A DNA stretch of 64,000 bases, taken from contig NZ_JSVC01000009.1 in assembly GCF_000814475.1 (NCBI RefSeq), positions 1 to 64,000 of the forward strand, in the 5' to 3' direction. Of this stretch, positions 33,389-42,697 are shown piece by piece. This stretch comes from Flavihumibacter solisilvae (lineage in GTDB: Bacteria; Bacteroidota; Bacteroidia; Chitinophagales; Chitinophagaceae). The position numbers and the translations under genes were made by a program. The notes beneath the pieces were generated by a model, which saw nothing but the letters and a program-made list of their open reading frames with translations, was not told the DNA's origin and did not search any database. Each line of letters opens with the position of its first letter. Within the stretch, counting starts at the first letter, position 1.

Positions 33389-34627
33389 TTACCTGAAGAA
33401 AATATACGCGATGAAGATCGCAGCGATCACCCCGATAAAATCGGCGATCATTCCAGCCCAGATCGAATACCTGACTTTCTTGATCCCCACACTTCCGAAG
33501 TAAAGTGCAATAATGTAAAACGTGGTATCGGCAGAACCCTGGAAGATACTCGCGGTTTTACCGACGAATGAATCAGGGCCCAGGGCCGGGTTGTTGAAAA
33601 TATCCAGCATCATGCCGCGGGCGCCGCTGCCGCTGAAAGGTTTCATAATGGCTACCGGTAATGCAGGTACGAAATCAGTAGGAATACCGACAGCAGCGAT
33701 ACACCAGGAAATACCATTGATGACATAATCCAGCGCGCCGGAATCACGGAACACGCGGATGGCAACGAGCATGCCCACCAGGTAAGGGATGATCTTGAGA
33801 ATGACACTGAATCCTTCCTTCGCTCCTTCTATAAAGGCATCAAACACATTGATCTTCTTGCGCACACCGCCAACAATAAAGCTCACCACGATCACAAACA
33901 GGAGAATATTTCCTGCCACTTTTGAAAACACTTCTTTATTTGCAGGCGACAGGCTGTTCACATAGAATAGCAACAATCCAACAGCAGCGAGTGCGGAAGC
34001 TACCCACCCGATCAGTACCAGGTCCCATTTGATCCGCTGCCAGAAACTTACTACGATCACAGAAGCGAGGGTAGTCATCAAAGTGCCTATCACACACGGT
34101 ATAAAGATGGAAGCCGGTTCCGTACTTCCTGCCGAGATCCGGTAAGCGATAATGGTAAGCGGGATGATCGTGAGCCCCGAGGTATGCAGCACCAGGAACA
34201 TGATCTGTGCGTTGGTGGCTTTTTCCTTTTCAGGGTTAAGGGTCTGGAGGCTTTCCATGGCCTTGAGCCCGAATGGTGTCGCAGCGTTATCAAGTCCAAG
34301 CAGGTTAGCCGAAAAGTTCATGACCATCTGGCCCATTGCCGGGTGGCCGCCCGGAACCCCGGGAAAGATCCTTCGCATCAATGGATCCAGGAAACGGGCC
34401 AGGAACCGCACAGCTCCAGCCTTCTCCGCAATATTGAGTAACCCGAGGAAGAACACCATGGTACCAGTCAACGGGAAAGCGACATCCATAACCGACGATT
34501 TCGCTGAATCGAAGAGTCCGTCCACAAGTTTCTTGAAGATCTCCACATCCCCGAATACGATCAGTTTGAACAGGGCCACAACAAAGGCAACGAGGAAAAA
34601 TGCAATCCAGACGTAATTTAAAGCCAT
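33389..34627 (-). CDS. SpmA-SpmB fused nucleoside-recognition (Gate) transporter
   Basis: This 412-residue membrane protein holds two Gate (nucleoside recognition) domains in one chain. The N-terminal half is SpmA-like (FPLTGTMVFFLGLLNIAEKAG, then NLLGLDNAATPFGLKAMESL). The C-terminal half is SpmB-like (IPYLVGMLVAIRVFRDSGALD, then GSADTTFYIIALYFGSVGI). Firmicutes encode these as two spore-maturation proteins, while Bacteroidota, which do not sporulate, commonly have the fusion. The transported molecule is unknown. It is divergent from ychF. Confidence 0.9.
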   Translation of the reverse strand: MALNYVWIAFFLVAFVVALFKLIVFGDVEIFKKLVDGLFDSAKSSVMDVAFPLTGTMVFFLGLLNIAEKAGAVRFLARFLDPLMRRIFPGVPGGHPAMGQMVMNFSANLLGLDNAATPFGLKAMESLQTLNPEKEKATNAQIMFLVLHTSGLTIIPLTIIAYRISAGSTEPASIFIPCVIGTLMTTLASVIVVSFWQRIKWDLVLIGWVASALAAVGLLLFYVNSLSPANKEVFSKVAGNILLFVIVVSFIVGGVRKKINVFDAFIEGAKEGFSVILKIIPYLVGMLVAIRVFRDSGALDYVINGISWCIAAVGIPTDFVPALPVAIMKPFSGSGARGMMLDIFNNPALGPDSFVGKTASIFQGSADTTFYIIALYFGSVGIKKVRYSIWAGMIADFIGVIAAIFIAYIFFR

Positions 34628-34700
34628 AGCGGTGCGAACGGGTTGGTAAAGGTTAAAAGTAAAAAGTAAAAGTGAAAAAAGGCGCCTCGCGGAGTTTTCT

Positions 34701-34708
34701 TATCTTTG
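34701..34708 (+). promoter_or_regulatory. -7 element of ychF
   Basis: TATCTTTG exactly matches TAnnTTTG and lies 43 bases before the ychF ATG. An AT-rich leader (ATATATAAGTACATATATAT) follows. Confidence 0.55.
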
Positions 34709-34751
34709 CGGCCCGAAATATATAAGTACATATATATAAATTCATTTATTC

Positions 34752-35852
34752 ATGGGATTACAAGCAGGTATTGTCGGATTGCCGAATGTGGGAAAATCCA
34801 CCCTCTTTAACGCAGTAAGCATCAGCGCAAAAGCGCAGGCGAGCAACTATCGCTTCTGTACGATCGAACCAAACGTAGGACTCGTGGACGTGCCCGACTA
34901 CCGGATCGACAAGCTGGCAGAACTGGTGAAGCCTAACCGCACTGTGCCAACGCAGATCGAGATAGTTGATATAGCCGGCCTCGTAAGGGGTGCCAGCAAA
35001 GGCGAAGGACTTGGGAATAAATTCCTGGCCAACATCCGCGAAGTGGATGCAATTGTACATGTGGTTCGTTGTTTTGAAGACGAAAACATCCTCCGCGAAG
35101 AAGGTGCGATCAATCCGGTCAGCGATAAGGAGATCATTGATACAGAGCTGCAGCTGAAAGACCTGGAAAGCGTTGAGAAGAAAATGCAGCGTACGGAAAA
35201 GATGGTGCGTACCGGTGAACCCAAAGTGAAAGTGGAGCTGGAAATTCTCAAGAAATGTTATGCGCACCTCGAAGCCGGCCGCAATATCCGCGAGTTAAAC
35301 CTCAGCAAGGAAGACCGTGTTGCCATTGCCGACCTTTTCCTGCTTACTGAGAAGCCTGTGCTTTATGTTGCCAACGTTGACGAAGCATCCATGCATACCG
35401 GTAATAAATACTCCGATGCGTTGAAAGCTGCTGTTGCGGCTGAAGGCGCGGACGTGATCATCATGAACAATAGCATCGAACAGCAGATCGCGGAATTGGA
35501 AGATCCTGACGACCGCGCACTGTTCATGGATGAATATAAAATGACCGAGCCTGCGTTGAATAAACTGATCCGTGCTGCATACAAACTGCTGAACCTGCAG
35601 ACTTACTTCACTGCTGGTGTACAGGAAGTTCGTGCCTGGACCATCCACGAAGGCTGGAAGGCGCCACAGGCCGCCAGCGTGATCCACACCGACTTCGAAA
35701 AAGGATTCATCAAGGCTGAGGTAATCGCCTATAATGACTTCATTCAATATGGTTCAGAATCTGCCTGCAGGGATGCCGGCAAACTGAGAATTGAAGGGAA
35801 AGAATACATCGTGAAAGATGGTGATGTGATGCACTTCAGGTTTAATGTCTGA
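34752..35852 (+). CDS. ychF: Redox-regulated ATPase YchF (Obg family)
   Basis: This 366-residue cytosolic P-loop ATPase is of the Obg type. The P-loop GLPNVGKST is at residues 8-16, the G3 motif reads IVDIAGLVRGASKGEGLG, and the altered G4 region is VANVDEAS, which explains the ATP preference in the family. A coiled-coil arm (about 130-200) and a C-terminal TGS domain (about 280-364, ending KDGDVMHFRFNV) complete the fold. YchF binds the ribosome and is linked to the oxidative-stress response. A strong terminator follows. Confidence 0.97.
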   Translation: MGLQAGIVGLPNVGKSTLFNAVSISAKAQASNYRFCTIEPNVGLVDVPDYRIDKLAELVKPNRTVPTQIEIVDIAGLVRGASKGEGLGNKFLANIREVDAIVHVVRCFEDENILREEGAINPVSDKEIIDTELQLKDLESVEKKMQRTEKMVRTGEPKVKVELEILKKCYAHLEAGRNIRELNLSKEDRVAIADLFLLTEKPVLYVANVDEASMHTGNKYSDALKAAVAAEGADVIIMNNSIEQQIAELEDPDDRALFMDEYKMTEPALNKLIRAAYKLLNLQTYFTAGVQEVRAWTIHEGWKAPQAASVIHTDFEKGFIKAEVIAYNDFIQYGSESACRDAGKLRIEGKEYIVKDGDVMHFRFNV

Positions 35853-35885
35853 TCGACACAAAAATTATAAAGTGAAAGTTTATAA

Positions 35886-35914
35886 GGCGTCCGCGGTGCG
35901 GGCGCCTTTTTTTT
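35886..35914 (+). terminator. Rho-independent terminator of ychF
   Basis: GGCGTCCGC (35886-35894) pairs with GCGGGCGCC (35898-35906, one G-U), with a 3-base loop, and is followed by eight Ts. Confidence 0.9.
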
Positions 35915-36017
35915 ATTTCTTTCTGGAGCCTGAAAGCGACGGAAAGTGTCTTTATTTAAATGTGATGCAGGTCTCATAGCGGGACAGGATTTCGGGTAAC
36001 AGTGAAAAAAGTAAAAT

Positions 36018-36674
36018 ATGGATAAGCAAACAGAACAGGGATTTGAAAGGTATGGTACCTATCAACCCAGCCGGACCGGCATCCTGCTAGTGGATCCCTA
36101 CAATGACTTCCTACACCATGAAGGAAAAGCCTACAGCAGGTTAAAAGAAATCGCAGAAGCCGTTCACCTACTGGAAAATATGTCGAAAGTGGTCGGCGAG
36201 GCCCGCCAGCTGGGAATTAAAGTGTTCTACGTGCCACATCATCGTTCCGAACCCACAGACTATATGAACTGGAAATACCCAACCAGTATCCAGCTGTCAA
36301 CAAGAGACAGGCAGGTTTTCGCCAAAGACACCTGGGGTGGAACGTTTCATGATGATTTCCAGCCACAGCCAGGTGACATCATCATCAAGGAACACTGGTC
36401 ACAAAATGGCTTCGCCAATACAGACCTTGATCAACAGCTAAAGCAACATGATATTGACCGGGTAATACTGGTGGGACTGATCGCCAATACCTGTATTGAA
36501 GCAACCGGCAGGATGGCAATGGAACTGGGATATCACGTTACGCTTGTAAACGATGCAACAGCCGCATACAGTTGGGATCATATGAATGCAGCTCACCAGT
36601 TAAATGGCCCGACTTTCGCCCATGCCATTTTAAGCACTGAAGAACTGCTGGAGATACTCCGGGCCAGGAAATAA
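36018..36674 (+). CDS. Isochorismatase-family cysteine hydrolase
   Basis: This 218-residue cytosolic hydrolase has the Asp-Lys-Cys triad of the family: Asp26 (LLVDPYNDF), Lys124 (IIIKEHWSQNGF) and Cys159 (IANTCIEATGR). The cis-peptide region before the Cys is intact. Family members hydrolyse isochorismate, nicotinamide or N-carbamoyl compounds, and the substrate here is not evident. A small unknown protein is encoded 27 bases downstream in the same direction. Confidence 0.92.
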   Translation: MDKQTEQGFERYGTYQPSRTGILLVDPYNDFLHHEGKAYSRLKEIAEAVHLLENMSKVVGEARQLGIKVFYVPHHRSEPTDYMNWKYPTSIQLSTRDRQVFAKDTWGGTFHDDFQPQPGDIIIKEHWSQNGFANTDLDQQLKQHDIDRVILVGLIANTCIEATGRMAMELGYHVTLVNDATAAYSWDHMNAAHQLNGPTFAHAILSTEELLEILRARK

Positions 36675-36701
36675 TACATTCGGACAATACAATAATAATT
36701 T

Positions 36702-37229
36702 ATGAAAATAGCAGACCAGATCGTTGATTCCAGTTTCAGTGCGGTAATCAACACGCCCATAGAAAAAATAAATCTCCCGGAGTGGGCCTTCAATTTACCG
36801 GAGAAAGAATACCAGGATTGTTCACCAGCCCATATCACTGCGGCAAAAACCATTGGTGCTGACGGCCGCCGGATGTCGATCAATGTGGAAATGATTGGCG
36901 GAAGTCTTATGGTACAACATTACCAGGAAGAAGTGTCGGAACCACAGCACCTGGTGCTCACCTCATTCTCAGATGTTTTCACCCCAACAGGCAGAGTTGT
37001 TCTTTATGTCCGCTGGGAACTCAGTGTTAAAGCAATCAATGATACCCAATGTGAGTTCACCAATCATGTAACTTCCCATGCAACTGAGGATATGATGAAA
37101 GGCCTGGATAAACAGGGGATCCCTTTTGATGTATTCCGGGCACAACGCCAGCCCAATTCCATCTATCACAACCGGATGGAAACACCATTGTTTGCTGCAA
37201 GCATTGAACGGGCGGCCTTAAATTCCTGA
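36702..37229 (+). CDS. Hypothetical SRPBCC-like protein
   Basis: This 175-residue soluble protein has no signal peptide. Alternating strands, such as MSINVEMIGGSLMVQHYQEE and VVLYVRWELSVKAI, and a C-terminal helix give it the look of an SRPBCC/START-type ligand-binding fold, but no diagnostic motif is visible. It follows the isochorismatase-type gene by 27 bases and is probably in the same operon. It may handle a small hydrophobic ligand, which is inference only. Confidence 0.65.
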   Translation: MKIADQIVDSSFSAVINTPIEKINLPEWAFNLPEKEYQDCSPAHITAAKTIGADGRRMSINVEMIGGSLMVQHYQEEVSEPQHLVLTSFSDVFTPTGRVVLYVRWELSVKAINDTQCEFTNHVTSHATEDMMKGLDKQGIPFDVFRAQRQPNSIYHNRMETPLFAASIERAALNS

Positions 37230-37232
37230 TTC

Positions 37233-37265
37233 AAAAAAAAGAGGATCCCGATCTGAGACCCTCTT
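37233..37265 (-). terminator. Terminator of the TonB receptor-fasciclin operon
   Basis: On the minus strand AAGAGGGTC pairs with GATCCTCTT (9 bp, one G-U) around a 9-base loop, followed by eight Ts. It lies beyond the 8-bp tandem repeat that separates it from the fasciclin gene. Confidence 0.75.
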
Positions 37266-37303
37266 ATTCACTTATTGACTTATTGACTTATTCACTTATC
37301 GAC
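37264..37303. repeat. 5 x 8-bp tandem repeat (TTATTSAC)
   Basis: Five consecutive 8-base units run from 37264 to 37303: TTATTCAC, TTATTGAC, TTATTGAC, TTATTCAC and TTATCGAC. The array sits between the stop of the fasciclin lipoprotein gene and its terminator. It would be transcribed into the 3' untranslated region. Confidence 0.9.
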
Positions 37304-37316
37304 CAATTGCAGTTCA

Positions 37317-38399
37317 CTACTGTGGCCTCAACACCTGGTCAATCTTATGAACCACACCGTTTACTGCGTTGCGGTTTGCACCAATGATCTTAGAGAAAGT
37401 CGGGTTTACCCAACCCTTCACGCCCTGGGCTGCATCGAGAATTAACGGCGGTGCCGGATCGATCACCACGTTCAGGAAAGTTTTTACGGGCGACGGTGTT
37501 GTAGGAAAGTTCACAGTGAAAGCCCGCGCGAACTTGATCTTGGTTGGATCTGCGGGTGGACTGCCATCAAGGATATGGATATGATATGCGACAATACCCT
37601 GTACAGTTTGAATGGGTAGCATGCCTATCACAGAAGGATCAGGAGGCAATCCCAAACCTGCCAGCAACATTTTGAATGCATTGTTATCGGGGGCAAAAAC
37701 AGTAAAGTTGGCAAGCGGGTTGGCAAGCAACTGGCTGAACTTTGAACCATCCGGCAAACCTTCGTCCGCCCTGGCGATTGCAGCCGTAAAGAAAGTGAGT
37801 GAAGTGTCGCGGGCAATAGAGTCCATCACCACCCGCGTTGGTGGCGCAACAACTGCGAATACGTCATGGATCACACCGTTTGAAGCCTGGATATTCGCTT
37901 CCTTGACTGGTATGTTATTCACAAAAGCCATGTCGCCTCGCCTGGACAGGAAAGTCGGCATTTTGATAACTGCAGGTGCGCCAGGTAACTGGATAAGTGT
38001 GGGCATCTGCACATTCGGGTAAGCATCTGTAATGGAGGTAGTGGGCAATGCCTGCGGGATGATGTGATACTGCGCGATCCCTGCAACAGTAGCGGCTGGC
38101 AGTGCATTGATGATAGCTTCGTTTATGCCTGACAGGGCGAATGCGTCATTGTCCACCGCCAGCAGGGTAAGCTGTGCATCAGGATTGCTTAGTGTTGCCA
38201 TGATGCCACCCTTCGTTGCCGCCAGCTTCATCAGCGAATACTGTGGTTCTGTATTGATGATCTCTGCGATTGTCCTGCCCTCGGGAATCTCCGGCTGGAT
38301 CTCTTCCACCTCGGGGATCTTGTTGCAGGCAGTCAACTGGAAACCGGCAGCCATCGTCACCAGTACCAGTTTTGAATATTTTTTTATATGCTCAAACAT
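37317..38399 (-). CDS. Lipoprotein with two fasciclin (FAS1) domains
   Basis: This 360-residue lipoprotein has the lipobox FQLTACNK near residue 25. Two FAS1 domains lie at about 45-190 and 205-358. Each has the H1/H2-like signatures: LTLLAVDNDAF with NGVIHDVFAVV, and FTVFAPDNNAF with VNGVVHKIDQVL. FAS1 domains mediate adhesion or matrix and ligand contact at the cell surface. It lies 44 bases after a TonB-dependent receptor on the same strand. The pair is therefore probably a receptor plus surface lipoprotein unit, analogous in layout to SusCD. Confidence 0.9.
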   Translation of the reverse strand: MFEHIKKYSKLVLVTMAAGFQLTACNKIPEVEEIQPEIPEGRTIAEIINTEPQYSLMKLAATKGGIMATLSNPDAQLTLLAVDNDAFALSGINEAIINALPAATVAGIAQYHIIPQALPTTSITDAYPNVQMPTLIQLPGAPAVIKMPTFLSRRGDMAFVNNIPVKEANIQASNGVIHDVFAVVAPPTRVVMDSIARDTSLTFFTAAIARADEGLPDGSKFSQLLANPLANFTVFAPDNNAFKMLLAGLGLPPDPSVIGMLPIQTVQGIVAYHIHILDGSPPADPTKIKFARAFTVNFPTTPSPVKTFLNVVIDPAPPLILDAAQGVKGWVNPTFSKIIGANRNAVNGVVHKIDQVLRPQ

Positions 38400-38443
38400 G
38401 ATCTCTTGATTTGTAAGTTTTCGAATGCGGTTGCTTGTTGCAT

Positions 38444-41188
38444 TTAGAAGATGTTGTACCCGAATGACACGTAGTACAATCCACCTACGAAGCTGTTGCC
38501 GATCCCGTTGTAATAGTACTGGTTCAGCAGGTTATTTGCGCCAAGCTTAACTACGGATTTGTATTTCACAATCTTGTAGCTGACCTGTGCATCCAGGGTA
38601 TGAATTGCGGGTATACCACCGTTTCCGAAATCCTCTTCATAGAAGAACGCATCCTGCCACTTGTACACAATGCTCATGCCCAGGAGTTTTTTCTTACCGA
38701 GACTATTATTGCTCAGGCTTAGGTTGGTGCGGTATTTCGGTGTATTGAAATTGGCGATGAAACCTGAGTTCTTCAGATCATCTGCATTGTCCAGTACATC
38801 GGATGACAGGTTACCACCGATCACGAAATTCGCGGGCAGCCGGTAGTCGATGCTGATACCGAAACCATATACATTCACTTTCTGGTCAACATTGTAGGGA
38901 ACTGAGAACCTGCGGTCGGTCAGCGGGTTGGGCGCTGCACCTTCAGATGCAGGTTGTCCTATAATGGTACGTGCAAGGAAGTTTGTGTATTTGCCATAGT
39001 AACCGTACACATCAAACAGCAGCTTGTTGCCGAAGAGTCCCTTGTAGCCCACTTCATAGGAAGAAACCGATTCCGGTTTGTACTCCTTGAAGTTGTGGGT
39101 GCCGCCTGGTGTACCGTCGACATTGAAATCGTAAGGTTTGTTCTTCGTGAAATTATAATAAGTCTGGAAGCTCTTGTCACCACCTATCAGCTGCGTTCCG
39201 CCACCAATGAACAGGTTGATGAACTGTGCCTGGGTTGAAGGGAAACGGTATGCGGTCTGGTAAGAAACACGAACATTGTTGTTTTCTGCAACCTTGATCA
39301 CCGCAGTTGCTCGCGGGGTGAATCTTCCCTCGAAGTTTTCGTTCTTATCGTAGCGTCCTGAGAAGGTAAGCTTCAGCACATCATTGAACAAACGTCTTGA
39401 TGCCTGAACGTACGCGCCATACTCACGGATCTTGATGGTACCGGCAGTATCCACAAACAGTGTTCCCTTCGAATCGAGGTTAAACACTTTGTAGTTGGCA
39501 CCGACAAGCACATCGGCAACCTTGCCGGTGATATCGGAAAGATTGTACTGGCCTTCGGTCTGGTACATATCGGACTGTTCAATAAACAGCGCTCCGCCCT
39601 GCGACAGGGGAACGGAACGAACGCGGTTGAAAAGCTCTTTGAATTCATCGCTGCCGGCTGCAGGGCGACCTACATCAGCAACCGAGCGTGCCTGGCTATG
39701 CGCCTGGGCATCAGATAAACCGGCCATCTTGGATGCGAGGTAAGCCTGGCCGTATTGTGAATACCAGCCATTGACAGGATCCGTGCTCGATTTCCATGCT
39801 TCGTTGGTCAGCCTGGTAGCTGTTACCGCCGCGAACGACTGGCCCGCGTTTTCCTGTGTAGTGTAAGTCCGTAAGAACCAGTTGCGGTGATTCAGCTCGA
39901 GTTTGTACTGGCCCATCTTGAAATCCTTGAAGGAGTAACGGTCATTTCCCGTATAAACGCTGTTTCCGGTTCCCCAGTTACCAGCGATAACGCCTTCCAG
40001 CTTATCAGTAAACTTATAATGGACCGCACCACCGAGTTTGAAGTTCAGTGTCGACGGGTCAATGATGTCTTTTTCATCATAACCGGTACGGCTTACATTA
40101 ATCGGATCAGCTGAGATTGAATTGATGTATGGCGCCAGGAAAGGTGCCTGTGCAGCTATACCCCTGAACACAGCGCGGATATCTGCCGTAGTTTCGTCGC
40201 CATACACGTTGATGCCGTCATAGTTGGGATCTGATTCACGGGTTCCCGGAACGATCTGTCCCCTTCCTGTCGGGCGACCGGCATAGTTACGTTTATCAGC
40301 AGCTACCCAGTCTTTTGCCTGGATGAAATCTGCGGTGATCTTATACGCGAAACGGTTATTAATGTTTTCAGCCCACCTGGCCGTCCAGTTGTGAAAAGCA
40401 GAGATGTCACGGTAACGACCATCCGTATTCATCATCCCTTCTTTAATCTGGAATGAGAGGCCGGTATACTTGAATGGGTTCTTGCTGGAGATGAGCAGCG
40501 TTCCGTTCATTCCTCCAGGTCCGTATAACGCAGAAGACGCACCTGGCAGCAGTTCCATATTATCAACATCTAGTTCAGACAACCCGATGATCGCACCAAC
40601 GGAGAAGTTAAGCCCGGGGGCCAGGTTATCCATTCCATCCACCAGCTGGTTGAAACGCGTGTTGCCGCTTTTTGAAAATCCGCGGGTGGTCGGGGTTTTG
40701 AAAGTCATGGAAGAAGTCACCACATCCACCCCCTTCAGGTTGGCGACGATATCATAATATGAAGCAGCAGGAGAAGCACGCACAGCAGCGGCACCAACCC
40801 GCTCAATGGAAACGGGTGATTCGAGGATACGTTCAGGAACGCGACTGGCAGATACTACCACTTCCGTTCCGAGAGTGGAAGAAGGACGGAAGCTTACATT
40901 CACGGCTTGAGACGCGCTGTTTACCGTGACCTCCTGCGATTCAAATCCAACCGAGGAGAATACAAGCGTGAAAGGAGGCTTCTGTGCAGTAGTTAGTGTA
41001 AAATTTCCCTTATCGTCCGTAAAAGTACCGGAGCTGGTACCTTTTAAGGTTACGGATACTGCAGGCACTATATCCTGGTTCGAGCTGTTTTTGACGTTTC
41101 CGGTAATGGTAACGGTTTGGGCAAAGGCAGCAATCGACAGAAAAAGGGCCAACAGCATACAAGCAGAATAGCTGGTGGTTTTTCTCAT
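38444..41188 (-). CDS. TonB-dependent receptor with carboxypeptidase-like N-domain
   Basis: This 914-residue outer-membrane receptor has a signal peptide (about 1-23, ending AFAQ) and a carboxypeptidase-regulatory-like domain (about 25-110). The plug domain includes VVVSASRVPERILESPVSIERV and MELLPGASSALYGPGGMNGTL, and a beta-barrel ends in aromatic strands (GGLYYVSFGYNIF). It is shorter than SusC proteins and lacks their signature, so it is a classical TonB receptor, perhaps for a metal chelate, vitamin or oligomer. The fasciclin lipoprotein gene follows in the same operon. Confidence 0.93.
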   Translation of the reverse strand: MRKTTSYSACMLLALFLSIAAFAQTVTITGNVKNSSNQDIVPAVSVTLKGTSSGTFTDDKGNFTLTTAQKPPFTLVFSSVGFESQEVTVNSASQAVNVSFRPSSTLGTEVVVSASRVPERILESPVSIERVGAAAVRASPAASYYDIVANLKGVDVVTSSMTFKTPTTRGFSKSGNTRFNQLVDGMDNLAPGLNFSVGAIIGLSELDVDNMELLPGASSALYGPGGMNGTLLISSKNPFKYTGLSFQIKEGMMNTDGRYRDISAFHNWTARWAENINNRFAYKITADFIQAKDWVAADKRNYAGRPTGRGQIVPGTRESDPNYDGINVYGDETTADIRAVFRGIAAQAPFLAPYINSISADPINVSRTGYDEKDIIDPSTLNFKLGGAVHYKFTDKLEGVIAGNWGTGNSVYTGNDRYSFKDFKMGQYKLELNHRNWFLRTYTTQENAGQSFAAVTATRLTNEAWKSSTDPVNGWYSQYGQAYLASKMAGLSDAQAHSQARSVADVGRPAAGSDEFKELFNRVRSVPLSQGGALFIEQSDMYQTEGQYNLSDITGKVADVLVGANYKVFNLDSKGTLFVDTAGTIKIREYGAYVQASRRLFNDVLKLTFSGRYDKNENFEGRFTPRATAVIKVAENNNVRVSYQTAYRFPSTQAQFINLFIGGGTQLIGGDKSFQTYYNFTKNKPYDFNVDGTPGGTHNFKEYKPESVSSYEVGYKGLFGNKLLFDVYGYYGKYTNFLARTIIGQPASEGAAPNPLTDRRFSVPYNVDQKVNVYGFGISIDYRLPANFVIGGNLSSDVLDNADDLKNSGFIANFNTPKYRTNLSLSNNSLGKKKLLGMSIVYKWQDAFFYEEDFGNGGIPAIHTLDAQVSYKIVKYKSVVKLGANNLLNQYYYNGIGNSFVGGLYYVSFGYNIF

Positions 41189-41220
41189 ACCTCGTAGGTT
41201 TTAGTTAGAGTTTCTCAGGG

Positions 41221-41249
41221 CAAAATAAGGATTTCTTTTCTCAGACAAA
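41221..41249 (-). promoter_or_regulatory. Promoter of the TonB receptor-fasciclin operon
   Basis: The minus strand has TTTG (41246-41249) and, 17 bases later, TTATTTTG (41221-41228), which matches the -7 consensus except at the second base. The leader to the ATG would be about 25 bases. Confidence 0.5.
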
Positions 41250-41282
41250 TTTTTTTAGGCTGCGGCTTGGTAACTTCGCGCC

Positions 41283-42212
41283 ATGGCAACATTTCAATTC
41301 CCCGGACAGACTGCATTTTACAGAGGAAAGGTTCGCGATGTATATACGATCAATGACCGCCTGTTGGTGATGATTGCATCGGACCGTATTTCAGCATTCG
41401 ATGTAATTCTTCCTGAACCCATCCCATATAAAGGACAAGTGCTGAACCAGATCGCTGCATACATGCTCAAAGCAACTGCAGATATCTGCCCGAACTGGCT
41501 GTTGTCCGTACCTGCACCAAATGCATCAATCGGGAAAAAGTGCGTACCCTTTAAAATTGAAATGGTGGTAAGAGGAAATCTTACCGGTCATGCATGGCGT
41601 ACATACAGCAGTGGAAAAAGGGTTTTATGCGGAGTAACATTGCCTGAGGGGCTGAAGGAAAATGACTACTTCCCCACCCCGATCATCACACCTTCGACCA
41701 AAGCGGCTGAAGGGCATGATGAAGACATTTCAAAAGAAGAGATCATTTCGGGAGGACTGGCCACTGCAGAAGAGTGGGCTGTTCTGGAAAAATATACACT
41801 ACAGTTGTTTGAGCGCGGAAAAGAGATCGCAGCAAAACGCGGACTGATCCTCGTTGATACAAAATATGAATTCGGGAAGATCGGCGACACCATTTATTTA
41901 ATGGACGAGATTCACACGCCCGATTCATCACGTTATTTTTATGCAGACGGATTTGAGGAACGGCAGTCTGCCGGTGAAAAGCAAAAGCAGCTGAGCAAGG
42001 AATTCGTGCGGGAATGGCTGATCGCAAACAATTTCATGGGCAAGGAAGGCCAGACCGTTCCTGCAATGACTCCCGAATGGATCGATACCATCAGTAAACG
42101 ATATATTGAGCTGTATGAACAGGTGATCGGTGAATCGTTCGTACCACAGCAACTGACCCCCGAAGAAACCAACGCGCGGATTGAAAAGGAACTGATGGTG
42201 AAAGCAGGTTAA
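41283..42212 (+). CDS. purC: Phosphoribosylaminoimidazole-succinocarboxamide synthase
   Basis: This 309-residue cytosolic enzyme is SAICAR synthetase. It joins aspartate to CAIR with ATP in purine synthesis. The N-terminal [20 protein letters not shown] and the signatures [29 protein letters not shown] and [20 protein letters not shown] are all present. It has the longer eukaryote-like form of about 300 residues rather than the 240-residue E. coli form. It is divergent from the TonB receptor and followed 13 bases later by an ABA4-like gene. Confidence 0.97.
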   Translation: MATFQFPGQTAFYRGKVRDVYTINDRLLVMIASDRISAFDVILPEPIPYKGQVLNQIAAYMLKATADICPNWLLSVPAPNASIGKKCVPFKIEMVVRGNLTGHAWRTYSSGKRVLCGVTLPEGLKENDYFPTPIITPSTKAAEGHDEDISKEEIISGGLATAEEWAVLEKYTLQLFERGKEIAAKRGLILVDTKYEFGKIGDTIYLMDEIHTPDSSRYFYADGFEERQSAGEKQKQLSKEFVREWLIANNFMGKEGQTVPAMTPEWIDTISKRYIELYEQVIGESFVPQQLTPEETNARIEKELMVKAG

Positions 42213-42225
42213 AACCTATCACTAT

Positions 42226-42660
42226 ATGGTATCAGACGTACTATTCCGCCTGAGCAGTGGCATTGCCCTGTTGGGCTGGGTGCTGTTGCTGAGCTTTCAC
42301 AAAACCTTGTGGATCTCCAAAGTGCTCGTCGGCACCATCGTGACCTTCCTGGCTTTGTTATACACCTGGCTTGTGGCTTCAAACCTGGGCGCGTTCCAGT
42401 CAGACAGTTTCAATTCGCTGGACAATGTAGCCAGTTTATTCCGCAGCCGGGAGGCGTTGCTGGCAGGATGGGTGCATTACCTCGCATTCGATCTCCTAAC
42501 GGGTATCTATATCGTAACAGAGGCCAGGAAAATCGGCATCGGCTTCTGGCCCCTTCTTCCCTGCCTGTTTTTCACATTCATGTTCGGGCCGTTTGGGTTC
42601 CTGCTTTACCTGGTGCTGCGCTGGTACCAGACACGGACGTATTTCGCAGAAACTGAATAG
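42226..42660 (+). CDS. ABA4-like (DUF4281) membrane protein
   Basis: This 144-residue membrane protein has four TM helices (near 4-22, 29-51, 82-100, 110-132). The family core includes ALLAGWVHYLAFDLLTGIYI and LPCLFFTFMFGPFGFLLYLVLR. The plant homologue ABA4 takes part in neoxanthin formation, while the bacterial role is unknown. It begins 13 bases after purC, so it may be co-transcribed. Confidence 0.87.
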   Translation: MVSDVLFRLSSGIALLGWVLLLSFHKTLWISKVLVGTIVTFLALLYTWLVASNLGAFQSDSFNSLDNVASLFRSREALLAGWVHYLAFDLLTGIYIVTEARKIGIGFWPLLPCLFFTFMFGPFGFLLYLVLRWYQTRTYFAETE

Positions 42661-42697
42661 AGGCATTCGATTGCAGTGAATTCCGTAGCTTCCGGTC

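Noticed and set aside
37264-37303. CRISPR-like array
   Set aside because: The units are 8 bases and contiguous with no spacers, so it is a microsatellite.
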